Assembly: GCF_030382115.1 (NCBI RefSeq)
Contig: NZ_JAUDRJ010000003.1
Coordinates: 1,348,626-1,401,475, forward strand
Direction of reading: 5' to 3'
Source of the DNA: Nostoc sp. GT001
GTDB lineage: Bacteria > Cyanobacteriota > Cyanobacteriia > Cyanobacteriales > Nostocaceae
Length of the DNA stretch: 52,850 nt
In this document: positions 9,133 through 17,877 of the stretch, one piece after another
Position numbering within the stretch: the first letter of the stretch is position 1
How the letters are laid out: each line of letters opens with the position of its first letter
Made by a program: the position numbers and the translations under genes
The notes under the pieces: model-generated
Told to the model about the DNA's origin: nothing
Databases searched by the model: none
Seen by the model: the letters and a program-made list of their open reading frames with translations, nothing else

Positions 9133-9756
9133 TTAACTACTAGCATTAGTAAGAATTCCTACAAGTACTCGCACTAATTCTTCCAAACCTTCGGGAACGC
9201 GATAAAGTTTGATATCTTGCATGACCCGTTTATCTTGCCGATAAAATATTCCAAATCGCCAATCTTCTCCATTTGTTACAGCACCATACAAAGTTGATGT
9301 TTGCGAATCTGTCCATTGGTCGAGTGCTATCAATTCAATTGCAAGTTGAGTAAATCCCCGGCTTAAATCGGATTGCTTGGCTTCAACCACTAACAGGGAA
9401 TTGAAAGATGAAATATAGTAATCAAAACTCCCTTTGAGTTGTTCGCTAACATTAATGGGGTACTCAATGTTTAGTTGAGTTTGCGTTTGGTCGCAAATTT
9501 CCAACAAAATAGGAGCAATTAAAACTTCACGTTTTGCAGCTTCACTGATAGGATTTACGCGCATGATATTGCGCCGTAAGTAACGCTGTAAAAATTCTAA
9601 ATAGTCAATTACGCCTGAATATTGTGGTAGTTGTAGCGATGCGCGTTCGTAACTACATCCCAGTTCCGCCAAGATATCTCCTGGGGTATATGGTAATTCA
9701 AAATACTTACTAAATGTATAACTTTGACCGGGTTGGAGAATGCGCGGGCGAGTCAT
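9133..9756 (-). CDS. PD-(D/E)XK nuclease-fold-like protein of unknown function
   Basis: A 207-residue protein without a named family that I recognise. Residues 108-129 carry a pattern like the PD-(D/E)XK nuclease core: D112 in GSFDYYIS, then a hydrophobic strand ending in E125-A-K127 (LLVVEAKQSD), then a helix with Q138. An N-terminal helical region (about 25-65) precedes it. Restriction-endonuclease-like proteins of this sort are common in cyanobacteria, and many are uncharacterised. It follows a membrane protein by 33 bases on the same strand, so they are probably co-transcribed. Nuclease activity is inference. Confidence 0.65.
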   Translation of the reverse strand: MTRPRILQPGQSYTFSKYFELPYTPGDILAELGCSYERASLQLPQYSGVIDYLEFLQRYLRRNIMRVNPISEAAKREVLIAPILLEICDQTQTQLNIEYPINVSEQLKGSFDYYISSFNSLLVVEAKQSDLSRGFTQLAIELIALDQWTDSQTSTLYGAVTNGEDWRFGIFYRQDKRVMQDIKLYRVPEGLEELVRVLVGILTNASS

Positions 9757-9789
9757 AAATATTAAGGTTATAGAATATATCGATAAAAG

Positions 9790-10527
9790 TCAGGAAGAAA
9801 CTCCAGTTTTGAGATGTAAATTTCTTTTCAATGTACACAAACCAATTGCTGGTATGGCTCCTAAAATCGCTGCTGTCAGTCCTTGTCCACTCCAATATAG
9901 TATGGGAGTACGGTAGGTTTCTGGAATCAAATTTTGCATAATAAAAAGCAACCAAACCAAAATAGTGATCCAGAAAAAAGAGATTGAGGGTAAAAAATTC
10001 CACCACCAAATATCTGCTGTATATCGCCTCAACACCAGCCATTGGCAAATCCCTAGCCAAATTCCAGAAATTATATATGCGATCGCAGACAAAAATCCAA
10101 AAATCAAAGTATCTTCAGAAGATGATGAGGCAATGGTTGAAATGTAGTTAATCCAGGCTGTAGAAACACCGTTGGCAATCAGCCAACCGACACTAGTAGC
10201 AAATAGCCACTGCCAACCCGGTAAATATCGGTAAAGCACAAGAGCTTGGTCAGCAGCAAAAATCACGGCAAATACAACGTTACTAAGACTTCTAACCAAA
10301 ATGATCCATGTTTGTGGTTGATTAGCAACGTTAGATGAGAGACTTTGGAAAATAATTTTCTCTAAAGCGATACTGGCAACGCCACCGACAACCCATCCGA
10401 TGAGGGTCATTAAGGTAAACTGAATAAAGAACCTCTGTCGCTGCGATCGCGGAATCAAATACTTTCCTAGATTAGGCTCATTATTAGCAGATGCAAGATG
10501 ATCGGGACTGTTAGAGTCAGTTTGCAT
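9790..10527 (-). CDS. Multi-pass membrane protein, unknown function
   Basis: A 245-residue protein with about six hydrophobic helices after a polar N-terminus of about 35 residues. Visible segments include FTLMTLIGWVVGGVASIAL, WLFATSVGWLIANGVSTAW, LIFGFLSAIAYIISGIWLGI, FFWITILVWLLFIM and LTAAILGAIPAIGLC. No catalytic motif is seen. The repeated 'GWxxGGVASI / SVGWLIANG' and 'GICQWLVLRRY' patterns suggest a duplicated two- or three-helix unit, as in some cyanobacterial membrane proteins of unknown role. It is the upstream partner of the PD-(D/E)XK-like gene. Confidence 0.75.
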   Translation of the reverse strand: MQTDSNSPDHLASANNEPNLGKYLIPRSQRQRFFIQFTLMTLIGWVVGGVASIALEKIIFQSLSSNVANQPQTWIILVRSLSNVVFAVIFAADQALVLYRYLPGWQWLFATSVGWLIANGVSTAWINYISTIASSSSEDTLIFGFLSAIAYIISGIWLGICQWLVLRRYTADIWWWNFLPSISFFWITILVWLLFIMQNLIPETYRTPILYWSGQGLTAAILGAIPAIGLCTLKRNLHLKTGVSS

Positions 10528-10748
10528 AGAGAATTAAGAGAGTAGATAGTGGAGACAACACAAAAGAGTGACGAAATTCTTTTATATTCCACTTTCTTTG
10601 TTAATTCTTGTTTTATCCCATTCCCGACCCGATTTCCCTTTGGTGTAAAGAGACTAGGGCTTTTGCTGACAACTTGCTAATAAAGCGTAATCTCAGAATG
10701 ATAAGCTAAACAGTGGCATAAAAGTTGTGACTTAGGATGAAGTGATAA

Positions 10749-11810
10749 ATGGGTGTTTATTCAACGACTCCTCATCTCTTACGGGCTGCTCGTGGTGAAG
10801 TAGTAGATCGTCCCCCTGTATGGATGATGCGACAAGCGGGACGATATATGAAAGCATATCGAGACTTAAGAGATAAGTATCCTTCGTTTCGCGATCGCTC
10901 CGAAATTCCAGAAGTAGCAATTGAAGTTTCTTTGCAACCCTGGAGAGCTTTCCAACCAGACGGAGTAATTTTATTTTCTGATATTGTCACCCCATTACCT
11001 GGTTTGGGGATTGACATGGATATTGCCGAAGGTAAAGGCCCAATCATTCACTCGCCCCTCCGCACTCAAGAACAAATCGATGCTCTGCATCCTTTAGAAC
11101 CAGAAGCAGCTCTACCATTTATCAAGACAATATTGCAAGCGCTGCGTTCGGAAGTAGGCGATAAATCAACGGTGTTGGGCTTTGTGGGTGCGCCGTGGAC
11201 ATTAGCAGCTTATGCAGTTGAAGGAAAAGGTTCTAAAACCTACTCCATCATCAAAAACATGGCATTTTCAGATCCAGCGATATTGCATCAACTGTTAGCT
11301 AAATTAGCAGATGCGATCGCCATCTATGCCCGCTACCAAATTGACTGTGGCGCTCAAGTTGTACAAATGTTCGATTCTTGGGCGGGTCAATTGAGTCCTC
11401 AAGATTATGACACCTTTGCTCTCCCCTATCAGCAGCGAGTTTTCCAGCAAGTCAAGCAAACCCATCCTGATACACCTTTGATTTTGCTAGTTAGCGGTAG
11501 TGCGGGTGTGTTGGAAAGAATGGGACAATCTGGCGCTGATATTGTCACTGTAGACTGGGCAGTGGATATGGCAGATGCACGAGCCAGATTGGGTAAACAA
11601 ATGAAAGTTCAAGGAAATCTTGATCCTGGCGTGCTATTCGGCTCTAAACAGTTTATCCGCGATCGCATCCTCGATACGGTTCGCAAAGCCAGCAATTGGG
11701 GTCACATTCTCAATCTCGGTCACGGTGTCTTGCCAGAAACTCCCGAAGAAAATGTCGCTTTCTTCTTTGAAACCGCAAAGGAATTGAATCTTGCAGGAGT
11801 TAAGGGTTAG
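10749..11810 (+). CDS. hemE: Uroporphyrinogen decarboxylase
   Basis: This cytoplasmic enzyme decarboxylates the four acetate arms of uroporphyrinogen III to give coproporphyrinogen III, the step before haem and chlorophyll diverge. Seen: the N-terminal signature [20 protein letters not shown], the active-site [29 protein letters not shown], and [13 protein letters not shown]. Length (353) is normal. An AGGA lies about 10 bases before the ATG. Its last codons (GGA GTT AAG GGT TAG) already belong to the heptameric repeat that fills the next 200 bases, so the repeat supplies the stop codon. Confidence 0.96.
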   Translation: MGVYSTTPHLLRAARGEVVDRPPVWMMRQAGRYMKAYRDLRDKYPSFRDRSEIPEVAIEVSLQPWRAFQPDGVILFSDIVTPLPGLGIDMDIAEGKGPIIHSPLRTQEQIDALHPLEPEAALPFIKTILQALRSEVGDKSTVLGFVGAPWTLAAYAVEGKGSKTYSIIKNMAFSDPAILHQLLAKLADAIAIYARYQIDCGAQVVQMFDSWAGQLSPQDYDTFALPYQQRVFQQVKQTHPDTPLILLVSGSAGVLERMGQSGADIVTVDWAVDMADARARLGKQMKVQGNLDPGVLFGSKQFIRDRILDTVRKASNWGHILNLGHGVLPETPEENVAFFFETAKELNLAGVKG

Positions 11811-12022
11811 GAGTTATGAGTTATGAGTTATGAGTTAGGAGTTAGGAGTTATGAGTTATGAGCTATTAAGTTATCAGTCGCGAGGTGCAGAGTTCTTTTT
11901 TATTCTTAACTCCTCACTCCTCACTCCTAACTTGATTCTTAACTCCTAACTTTATAAATAACTCCTGATTCGGAACTTTTAACTTAATTCTTAACTCTTA
12001 ACTCCTAACTCCTAACTTATTA
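11797..12022. repeat. STRR heptamer array (GAGTTAT/GAGTTAG and TAACTCC forms)
   Basis: Tandem seven-base units of the GAGTTATGAGTTAG type run from inside the end of hemE. After a short spacer they reappear in the opposite orientation as TAACTCCTAACTC units, so the region can fold as a long imperfect hairpin. This is the short tandemly repeated repetitive (STRR) class of heterocystous cyanobacteria. The array fills the whole gap between hemE and the next gene. Confidence 0.9.
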
Positions 12023-12032
12023 AAATCTTAGT

Positions 12033-12992
12033 ATGAGCCAGAAGCGGATTTTAGTGACTGGTGCAAGTGGTTGTGTAGGTCATTATTTAACAGAAGCCTT
12101 AATTAAAGAAACAAATCACGAACTGTATCTATTGGTTAGGAACCCAAGCAAACTGCAAGTTGATACTAAGGCACGTTCAGGCATCAACGTTTTGCAAGGT
12201 GATATGCAGAATATTCGCCAATTTGCCGATTTGCTATCCACAATTGATACAGCGGTACTCACAGCCACGGCTTGGGGTGGTGATGAGACATTTGATATTA
12301 ATGTCGTCAAGACAATCGAGTTACTCGAACTGCTAGATCCAGAACGTTGCCAACAGGTGATTTATTTTTCGACAGCTAGCGTTTTGGATCGCTACAATCA
12401 ACCATTAAAAGAAGCCGGGGAAATTGGGACGGATTACATCCGTTCTAAATATGAGTGCTTAGAGAAAAAAGAAAAATTAGCGATCGCACCCAAAATTACC
12501 ACAGTTTTTCCAACTGTAGTATTGGGCGGTGATGCGAATAAACCCGATTCTGCTGTCTCATCTGGTATTACAGAAGTTACCAAATATATTAATTTAATTC
12601 GTTTTTTAAAAGCAGATGGTAGTTTTCACTTTATCCACGGACGAGATATTGCCACTGTCGTACGATATTTAATTGATCATCCTGCTAAAGATAATCAGCC
12701 ACTTCGGCTTGTTTTAGGTCAAGCACCGTTAACTGCTAATCAAGCAGTCAAACAAGTTTGTGCTTATCTGGGCAAAAAGATTTACTTTCGCATTCCCATA
12801 TCCATAGCATTGGCTAATTTAATTATTGTCCTTTTCCGCATTCGCATGGCCGCTTGGGATCGGTTTTGCATGAACTATCGGCATTTTACTTATGAAAAAT
12901 TCATCAATCCCGATAGTTTCGGCTTGCCAAATTATTGTGCAACCATGAGTGATGTTTTGAAAATTAGCGGTGTTGAAAAGGCTAAAAATTGA
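12033..12992 (+). CDS. NAD(P)-dependent epimerase/dehydratase (extended SDR)
   Basis: A 319-residue Rossmann protein. The dinucleotide-binding loop is RILVTGASGCVGHYLTEAL (TGxxGxxG). The catalytic pair follows as STAS (residues about 108-111) and Y-x3-K in YIRSKYECLEKK. The HGRDIATVV block near residue 205 is typical of NAD-dependent epimerase/dehydratase proteins. The substrate cannot be deduced; the set includes sugar-nucleotide and steroid-type enzymes. It starts just after the STRR array, which must therefore contain or precede its promoter. Confidence 0.85.
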   Translation: MSQKRILVTGASGCVGHYLTEALIKETNHELYLLVRNPSKLQVDTKARSGINVLQGDMQNIRQFADLLSTIDTAVLTATAWGGDETFDINVVKTIELLELLDPERCQQVIYFSTASVLDRYNQPLKEAGEIGTDYIRSKYECLEKKEKLAIAPKITTVFPTVVLGGDANKPDSAVSSGITEVTKYINLIRFLKADGSFHFIHGRDIATVVRYLIDHPAKDNQPLRLVLGQAPLTANQAVKQVCAYLGKKIYFRIPISIALANLIIVLFRIRMAAWDRFCMNYRHFTYEKFINPDSFGLPNYCATMSDVLKISGVEKAKN

Positions 12993-13001
12993 TTATAATC
13001 T

Positions 13002-13082
13002 GTGGCTTTTGACAACGTTTGGAAAATATTAGCAGAAAATTATCCTCATCTCGTAGAGAGCGTCTGGGGTCATTGGGTATGA
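13002..13082 (+). pseudogene. Possible N-terminal relic of an Rpn/DUF4351-type gene
   Basis: A 26-codon frame starting at GTG reads MAFDNVWKILAENYP and then runs into repeat-like DNA (TCTCGTAGAGAGCGTCT) and a stop. The opening resembles the common start of cyanobacterial Rpn-family transposase-like nucleases (MxFDNxCKxLAExxP). That resemblance is from memory and is short, so this is a tentative relic and could be coincidence. Confidence 0.3.
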
Positions 13083-13240
13083 GTGAAGAATAGAAAATTA
13101 CCTCTTTCCTCTCTGCTCTCCAGTCCCTTGATTTGAGTTAAAAATATCAATGGTAAAATAAAACAACTTTAATAAAAAGTCAATAACTCTTTATTTTCGT
13201 TAGAGTGGGATAACAATCAAAGTGTGAGGATTGATACTAC

Positions 13241-14839
13241 ATGCGAATCTTGTTAGTGTATCCAATATTTCCCAAAACCTTCTGGTCTTATGAAAAAATC
13301 CTAGAGTTAGTCGATCGCAAGGTTTTATTACCACCTCTGGGTTTAGTAACAGTAGCCGCGATTTTGCCCCAAGAATGGGAATTCAAGCTGGTAGATCGTA
13401 ACATCCGCCAAGCAACAGAAGCAGAATGGGCATGGGCAGATATAGTAATTCTCTCTGCGATGATTGTCCAGAAACAAGATTTACTTGAGCAAATTCAAGA
13501 AGCAAAAAAACGTGGCAAGTTAGTCGCAGTTGGCGGCCCCTACCCTACCTCTGTACCTCATGAAGTTGAAAATGTTGGCGCAGATTTTCTCATTCTGGAT
13601 GAAGGGGAAATCACGCTGCCCATGTTTATTGAGGCAATCAAAAGGGGAGACACATCTGGCACTTTCCGCGCCACAGAAAAACCTGATGTCACCAGCACAC
13701 CAATACCCCGCTTTGATTTATTAGAACTGAACGCTTATGACATGATGTCGGTGCAGTTTTCCCGCGGGTGTCCCTTCCAGTGCGAATTTTGCGACATTAT
13801 TGTTCTCTATGGGCGCAAACCACGCACCAAAACCCCAGCGCAATTGTTAGCAGAGTTAGATTACCTCTATGAATTGGGTTGGCGGCGGGGTGTGTTCATG
13901 GTGGATGACAACTTTATTGGCAACAAGCGCAATGTCAAATTGTTGCTGAAAGAGTTAAAAGTCTGGATGGCAGAACATAAGTATCCCTTCCGATTTGACA
14001 CTGAAGCTTCAATTGACTTAGCACAAGACCAAGAAATGTTGGAGTTGATGGTTGAGTGTGGTTTCTCGGCGGTGTTTTTGGGAATTGAAACGCCGGATGA
14101 GGATAGTTTGCAAATGACCAAGAAGTTTCAAAATACTCGCAGTTCTCTAACTGAGGCAGTGCAAACCATCACCAAAGCCGGATTGCGCCCAATGGCTGGG
14201 TTTATTATCGGGTTTGATGGCGAAAAAGCCGGTGCAGGCGATCGCATCGTCCGCTTTGCTGAACAAGCAGCAATTCCCTCTACAACCTTTGCCATGTTAC
14301 AAGCGTTACCTAACACTGCGCTTTGGCATCGCCTGAAAAAGGAAGGAAGATTACGGGAAAATCAAGACGGAAACATCAACCAAACAACATTGATGAACTT
14401 CCTACCCACCCGTCCTTTAGAAGAACTTGCACGAGAATATATTGAAGCATTCTGTAGTTTATACGACCCAATACAGTACTTAGATCGCACCTATCGCTGC
14501 TTCTTGATGATGGGTTTGCCAAGTTGGAAAGCACCAGCCAAAATGCCAGAGTGGGTAGTTATAAAAGCGTTGCTAATTGTGATTTGGCGACAAGGAATCA
14601 AACGGGAAACCCGCTGGAAATTCTGGCATCATTTGTTCAGCATTCTCAAGCGTAACCCTGGAGTTATCGAGCATTACATCGCTGCTTGCGCCCACAACGA
14701 GCATTTTCTAGAGTATCGCCAAATTGTCCGCGATCAAATTGAAAGTCAGCTAGCTGAATATTTAGCACAAGGTGCAGAAACGCCTTATGTTCTAGTTAAG
14801 GAAAAAGTAGAGGAAAAAGCTGAAGCGGTAGTCAGTTAA
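13241..14839 (+). CDS. B12-binding domain radical SAM protein (DUF4070 type)
   Basis: A 532-residue enzyme with an N-terminal cobalamin-binding-like domain (about 1-140, MRILLVYPIFPKTFWSYEK, then VAVGGPYPTSVP) and a radical SAM TIM barrel. The [4Fe-4S] cluster motif is C177-x3-C181-x2-C184 in RGCPFQCEFCD. The C-terminal part (about 370-510) matches the DUF4070 extension. This class includes the hopanoid C-2 methylase HpnP and many unassigned methylases; the sequence alone does not tell which. An extra acidic tail ends the protein. The start is supported by a GAGG about 10 bases upstream. It is followed by the intron remnant and the PhyH gene. Confidence 0.85.
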   Translation: MRILLVYPIFPKTFWSYEKILELVDRKVLLPPLGLVTVAAILPQEWEFKLVDRNIRQATEAEWAWADIVILSAMIVQKQDLLEQIQEAKKRGKLVAVGGPYPTSVPHEVENVGADFLILDEGEITLPMFIEAIKRGDTSGTFRATEKPDVTSTPIPRFDLLELNAYDMMSVQFSRGCPFQCEFCDIIVLYGRKPRTKTPAQLLAELDYLYELGWRRGVFMVDDNFIGNKRNVKLLLKELKVWMAEHKYPFRFDTEASIDLAQDQEMLELMVECGFSAVFLGIETPDEDSLQMTKKFQNTRSSLTEAVQTITKAGLRPMAGFIIGFDGEKAGAGDRIVRFAEQAAIPSTTFAMLQALPNTALWHRLKKEGRLRENQDGNINQTTLMNFLPTRPLEELAREYIEAFCSLYDPIQYLDRTYRCFLMMGLPSWKAPAKMPEWVVIKALLIVIWRQGIKRETRWKFWHHLFSILKRNPGVIEHYIAACAHNEHFLEYRQIVRDQIESQLAEYLAQGAETPYVLVKEKVEEKAEAVVS

Positions 14840-14943
14840 GTGTGGTAACGGTTAATAGGTAAGAGTTAAAAAATTACTTATTACCCGTTACTAAAACTAG
14901 TATGCTATTCAAAGTATGATAGTCCTAACTCGACACTCACTGA

Positions 14944-15054
14944 ATGGCAAAAACACCAATTGCTCTCTATCGGCAAGGTAATGCTAATTCTCCTAGAATG
15001 GAGAATGTTAGACCTGACAAGGATATTGCCAGCTATAATAAAAATATTGAATAA
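14944..15054 (+). pseudogene. Truncated small gene cut at an intron remnant (Tse2-toxin-like N-terminus)
   Basis: A 36-codon frame reads MAKTPIALYRQGNANSPRM, continues ENVRPDKDIASYNKN and stops inside the first bases of the intron domain V helix. From memory, the phrase LYRxGNANSPRxxNVRP is typical of the start of Tse2-type (ADP-ribosyltransferase-fold) toxin-like proteins, which continue for about 100 more residues. Here the rest is missing. The likeliest history is a gene interrupted by a group II intron, after which the bulk of the intron and the 3' exon were lost. Confidence 0.5.
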
Positions 15055-15128
15055 CCGTGTGCGGTGAACAATCGCAAGCACGGTTTCGGAAGAGAGGGGT
15101 GGAATGGCAACATTTCCCTCGACTCTAC
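15053..15128 (+). ncRNA. Group II intron remnant (domains V and VI only)
   Basis: Bases 15053-15085 form the highly conserved domain V hairpin of group II introns: AACCGTG pairs with CACGGTT, with the inner GCGG, a GAAC-like loop and ATCGC before CAAGCACGG. Directly after it, 15093-15120 fold as a domain VI stem (GAGGGGTGGAATG / CATTTCCCTC closed by GCAA), followed by GACTCTAC, which fits the unpaired A and the 3' end. No 5' intron end (GTGYG), no domains I-IV and no reverse transcriptase are present, so the intron is dead. Confidence 0.82.
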
Positions 15129-15146
15129 CTCTCAGCGGCTACTTAT

Positions 15147-16055
15147 TTAAAGATTATCATCAGGTTGCCAAGCTTTTCGCCAACGTTGATCAATTTTATA
15201 ATCTACTCTTTGGTAACGTATGTCAGTCGATAGGCGAATGCGTTTTTGTAAATCTTGATTTGTTGAAGAAGCATGAATAATATATGGACTATGAACAACA
15301 ACATCTCCTGCTTTATACTCTGCTACTAACCATCTACTATTTAGTAAATCAGATAAAGCAGCTAAGTCTTTAGTAATCCAGCCTCTTCGCCCCATACCTT
15401 GACTACGAATAGCATGAGCTTCTTGGCAAGATAAATTACTGATATCGGAATCAAATTTCTGTTCTATTTGTTGCCCCAACTTCCAAGAATTTTCTAAATA
15501 TATTAAACCACCCATTTCTACTGGAATATCTCCCAGAGGTATCCAGCAAGTGTACACATCATTAGTACCACATCTTAGGTAAGTGAAATCATAATGAGAT
15601 CCAGTATCACTACTATAGTCACCGGGTATTTTACACCGAATAATTTTGCGTTCCAGTGAGCAGACAGATCCGTTCAAGAAAAACTGAAAAAAGTTCAAAA
15701 TTTCCTTTGAATTAAATAAAAATTCATATTCTTTAGAAGTAATCATTTCGCATCTAATCTTATTCATTATTCCTGGTTTTATTTTTCGTACACAAAAAAT
15801 CCCATCTTCAGTTAATGAACCTTCTTTTAAGAGTCCAAGTCTCTTGCATTTTGTTAAAAATAGATAGCGAAATTCCATGACTTTTTTGGTATCAAGTAAC
15901 CCTTTGAGCCATAAATATCCTTGTTCCTGATACTGTTGTTTGAGGGTAGCAATAGAAGAAGTTATATCGCTAGAATTAAGCCAGCCGAGACGATTGGTGT
16001 CCATTGAAAGTGGGAAACCATTGCTCATTAAGGTGATACTAATATTTTTCTCCAT
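15147..16055 (-). CDS. Phytanoyl-CoA dioxygenase (PhyH) family protein
   Basis: A 302-residue Fe(II)/2-oxoglutarate oxygenase. The iron-binding facial triad can be read as H154-x-D156 in GSHYDFTYL and H261 in HSPYIIHASS; R274 in KRIRLS is the expected 2-oxoglutarate anchor. The segments WIPLGDIPVEMGGLIYLENS and AGDVVVHSPYIIHAS are standard for PhyH proteins. Such enzymes hydroxylate lipids or small natural products; the substrate is unknown. The gene stands between the intron remnant and the antitoxin/isopropylmalate-synthase-like fusion, on the same strand as the latter. Confidence 0.85.
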   Translation of the reverse strand: MEKNISITLMSNGFPLSMDTNRLGWLNSSDITSSIATLKQQYQEQGYLWLKGLLDTKKVMEFRYLFLTKCKRLGLLKEGSLTEDGIFCVRKIKPGIMNKIRCEMITSKEYEFLFNSKEILNFFQFFLNGSVCSLERKIIRCKIPGDYSSDTGSHYDFTYLRCGTNDVYTCWIPLGDIPVEMGGLIYLENSWKLGQQIEQKFDSDISNLSCQEAHAIRSQGMGRRGWITKDLAALSDLLNSRWLVAEYKAGDVVVHSPYIIHASSTNQDLQKRIRLSTDIRYQRVDYKIDQRWRKAWQPDDNL

Positions 16056-16600
16056 GATTTATCGAATCCAGTTCCTATTTTCAGTGAATGTAAAAACCAC
16101 GATTAAGTAGGTAGGTGGGAAAATTTATAACTATGTCATTGCGAACATAGCAAAGCAAAGTGAAGCTATCACAAGGATTTCGACTCTTTTACATTTTGTT
16201 ACATAGTTAGGTTTATTTGAGCCAACCTACTTAGCTAATGTTTGAACTATTAACTAGGATATGGGTTTAAATTTTAGAAATTTAATTTTGTAGGAATGTT
16301 TTTATTTACAGAAAAAACCTCTGTAACCCTTTTAAAGGTTGTACATATCTCGGAATAAGTAGAGCCGCGTGAATAATTCAAGGTTTGTAGTGTTCGCGCA
16401 GCGTCTCGTAGAGAGGACTTTAGTCCTCTTATGAGGGCTGAAACCCTCACTAAGAACTGATATCAATATTTTTTACATTACTTAATCTAGTTTGATTTAT
16501 TCTCACCGACTTACTTATCATTACTATTAAGCCTCTTGACTTTTGAATTGAACTTAGTTCTTGTGTACTACTTTGTCAGCTTTTTGTTGATGTGTGACAG
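16056..16600. other. Repeat-rich gap, no gene seen
   Basis: This 545-bp gap separates the PhyH gene from the upstream fusion gene. It holds a GTCATTGCGAACATAGC-type interspersed repeat at about 16134-16182 and a palindromic block at about 16385-16457, where the CTCTACGAGA repeat core (in reverse) is joined to GAGGACTTTAGTCCTC and GAGGGCTGAAACCCTC. The rest is AT-rich and without open frames of note. The PhyH promoter is expected at its left end. Confidence 0.7.
16385..16457. repeat. Composite interspersed repeat with three palindromes
   Basis: Modules in order: TTCGCGCAGCGTCTCGTAGA (reverse form of the CTCTACGAGACGCTGCGC repeat), AGGACTTTAGTCCT, and GAGGGCTGAAACCCTC. The middle module is shared with the repeat at 5594-5652, showing that these modules combine freely. 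Confidence 0.75.
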
Positions 16601-17818
16601 TTAGGGTGCGGAAAGTGGGTTAAAATAATACTCTCCTATCCCAGAGATTTGAAAAATTAACTCTGCCGCTTTACTCATTAACGAAGTGTTAATCTCAAGT
16701 TGATAATTCCCCTGTTTTAAAATCTCTATTACAACTTGACTGAAATCTGCATTACCTTTCCTCGCACCCAAACCATTAATTGCACATTCAATTTGCCTCA
16801 CGCCACAACTTAAAGCAATGAGTGAATTATCTACCGCCATACCCAAATCATCATGACAGTGTACTGAAACTACAACTTCGTTAATATTGGGTACTCGATT
16901 AAAAATCATTTGCAGAAGTTGCGAAAACTCTTCTGGCGATGCCAAACCTAAGCTATCAGGAATACTAACAGTAGTAGCACCACTCTTAATTGCAGTTTCA
17001 ATAGATTTACACAAAAAATCTGGCTCACTTCTAGGAGCATCAAAAGCGCTCCATTCTACATCATCACAGTAATTGCGTGCTAGAGAAACACTCTCTTTGA
17101 TTGTTGCTAATACTTCTTCTTTGCTTAATTTAGACTGATTTTTAAGATTTACCGGAGTATAAGTGTGAATTCTACCTCTGATTGCTGGTTTAATTGCTTC
17201 AGCAAGAGTGATTATTTCATTTGAATTGGAACTAGCTAGCCCACAAATAATAGAATTTTTAATTATTTTAGAAATATTAAAGACTTCATCAAAATCTTTT
17301 TGAGAACTTGCTGGATAACCAACTTCAATAATATCTACTCCCATTTCTTCGAGCAACAGGGAGATAGCGATTTTTTGTTGCAAATTCATCTTTACACCAG
17401 GCGTCAATTCTCCATCACGCATGGTGGTATCAAAAATAATTACTTTGTGATTATTTTCTGACATATTGGCTAGAGATAGCGATTCATCTCTTTGAGGTCT
17501 TGCTTGGCTGGAATTGTTAAAACGTACCGACTCATTATTTAGCGCCTCTGCTTGTTGCATTTGAGCTTCAGCACGTCGGATATCTTCTTCAATTTCTGCA
17601 AAGACCTCTTCACCATCAACTACTTCACCACGCTCTGAGGCTTCAATACCTTCTAGGATTTTAGCTTTCAATTCTGCTTGACGTTGTTCTTGAAAGCGAT
17701 CTCGTTCATCTAGCAATCTCAATGCTTCGCCCATCACCTCACTTACTGAGTGATATCGACCACCATTAACTTTATCCTTAACCAACTGCTCCAGTTCTGG
17801 GGTCAAAGATACATTCAC
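16601..17818 (-). CDS. ParD-like antitoxin fused to isopropylmalate/homocitrate synthase-like domain
   Basis: One uninterrupted 405-codon frame joins two unrelated parts. Residues about 1-82 read as a ParD/CC2985-type antitoxin: ribbon-helix-helix start MNVSLTPELEQLVKDKV, then GRYHSVSEVMGEALRLL, then charged helices. Residues about 83-118 are a polar linker. From about M119 on it is a DRE-TIM metallolyase: FDTTMRDGELTPG (D130, R134, D135, E137), metal-binding H320 and H322 in HCHDDLGMAVDN, and GLGARKGNAD. The LeuA C-terminal regulatory domain is absent. The ATG of M119 (17462-17464) could be a separate start, but no good ribosome site precedes it. The possible reaction is condensation of acetyl-CoA with a 2-oxoacid. 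No ParE toxin gene adjoins. Confidence 0.8.
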   Translation of the reverse strand: MNVSLTPELEQLVKDKVNGGRYHSVSEVMGEALRLLDERDRFQEQRQAELKAKILEGIEASERGEVVDGEEVFAEIEEDIRRAEAQMQQAEALNNESVRFNNSSQARPQRDESLSLANMSENNHKVIIFDTTMRDGELTPGVKMNLQQKIAISLLLEEMGVDIIEVGYPASSQKDFDEVFNISKIIKNSIICGLASSNSNEIITLAEAIKPAIRGRIHTYTPVNLKNQSKLSKEEVLATIKESVSLARNYCDDVEWSAFDAPRSEPDFLCKSIETAIKSGATTVSIPDSLGLASPEEFSQLLQMIFNRVPNINEVVVSVHCHDDLGMAVDNSLIALSCGVRQIECAINGLGARKGNADFSQVVIEILKQGNYQLEINTSLMSKAAELIFQISGIGEYYFNPLSAP

Positions 17819-17877
17819 AATTATTACCTCATTCCATTTACTCTATATAGTAACCGAAAGCAATTGGAGCAAGGCTA

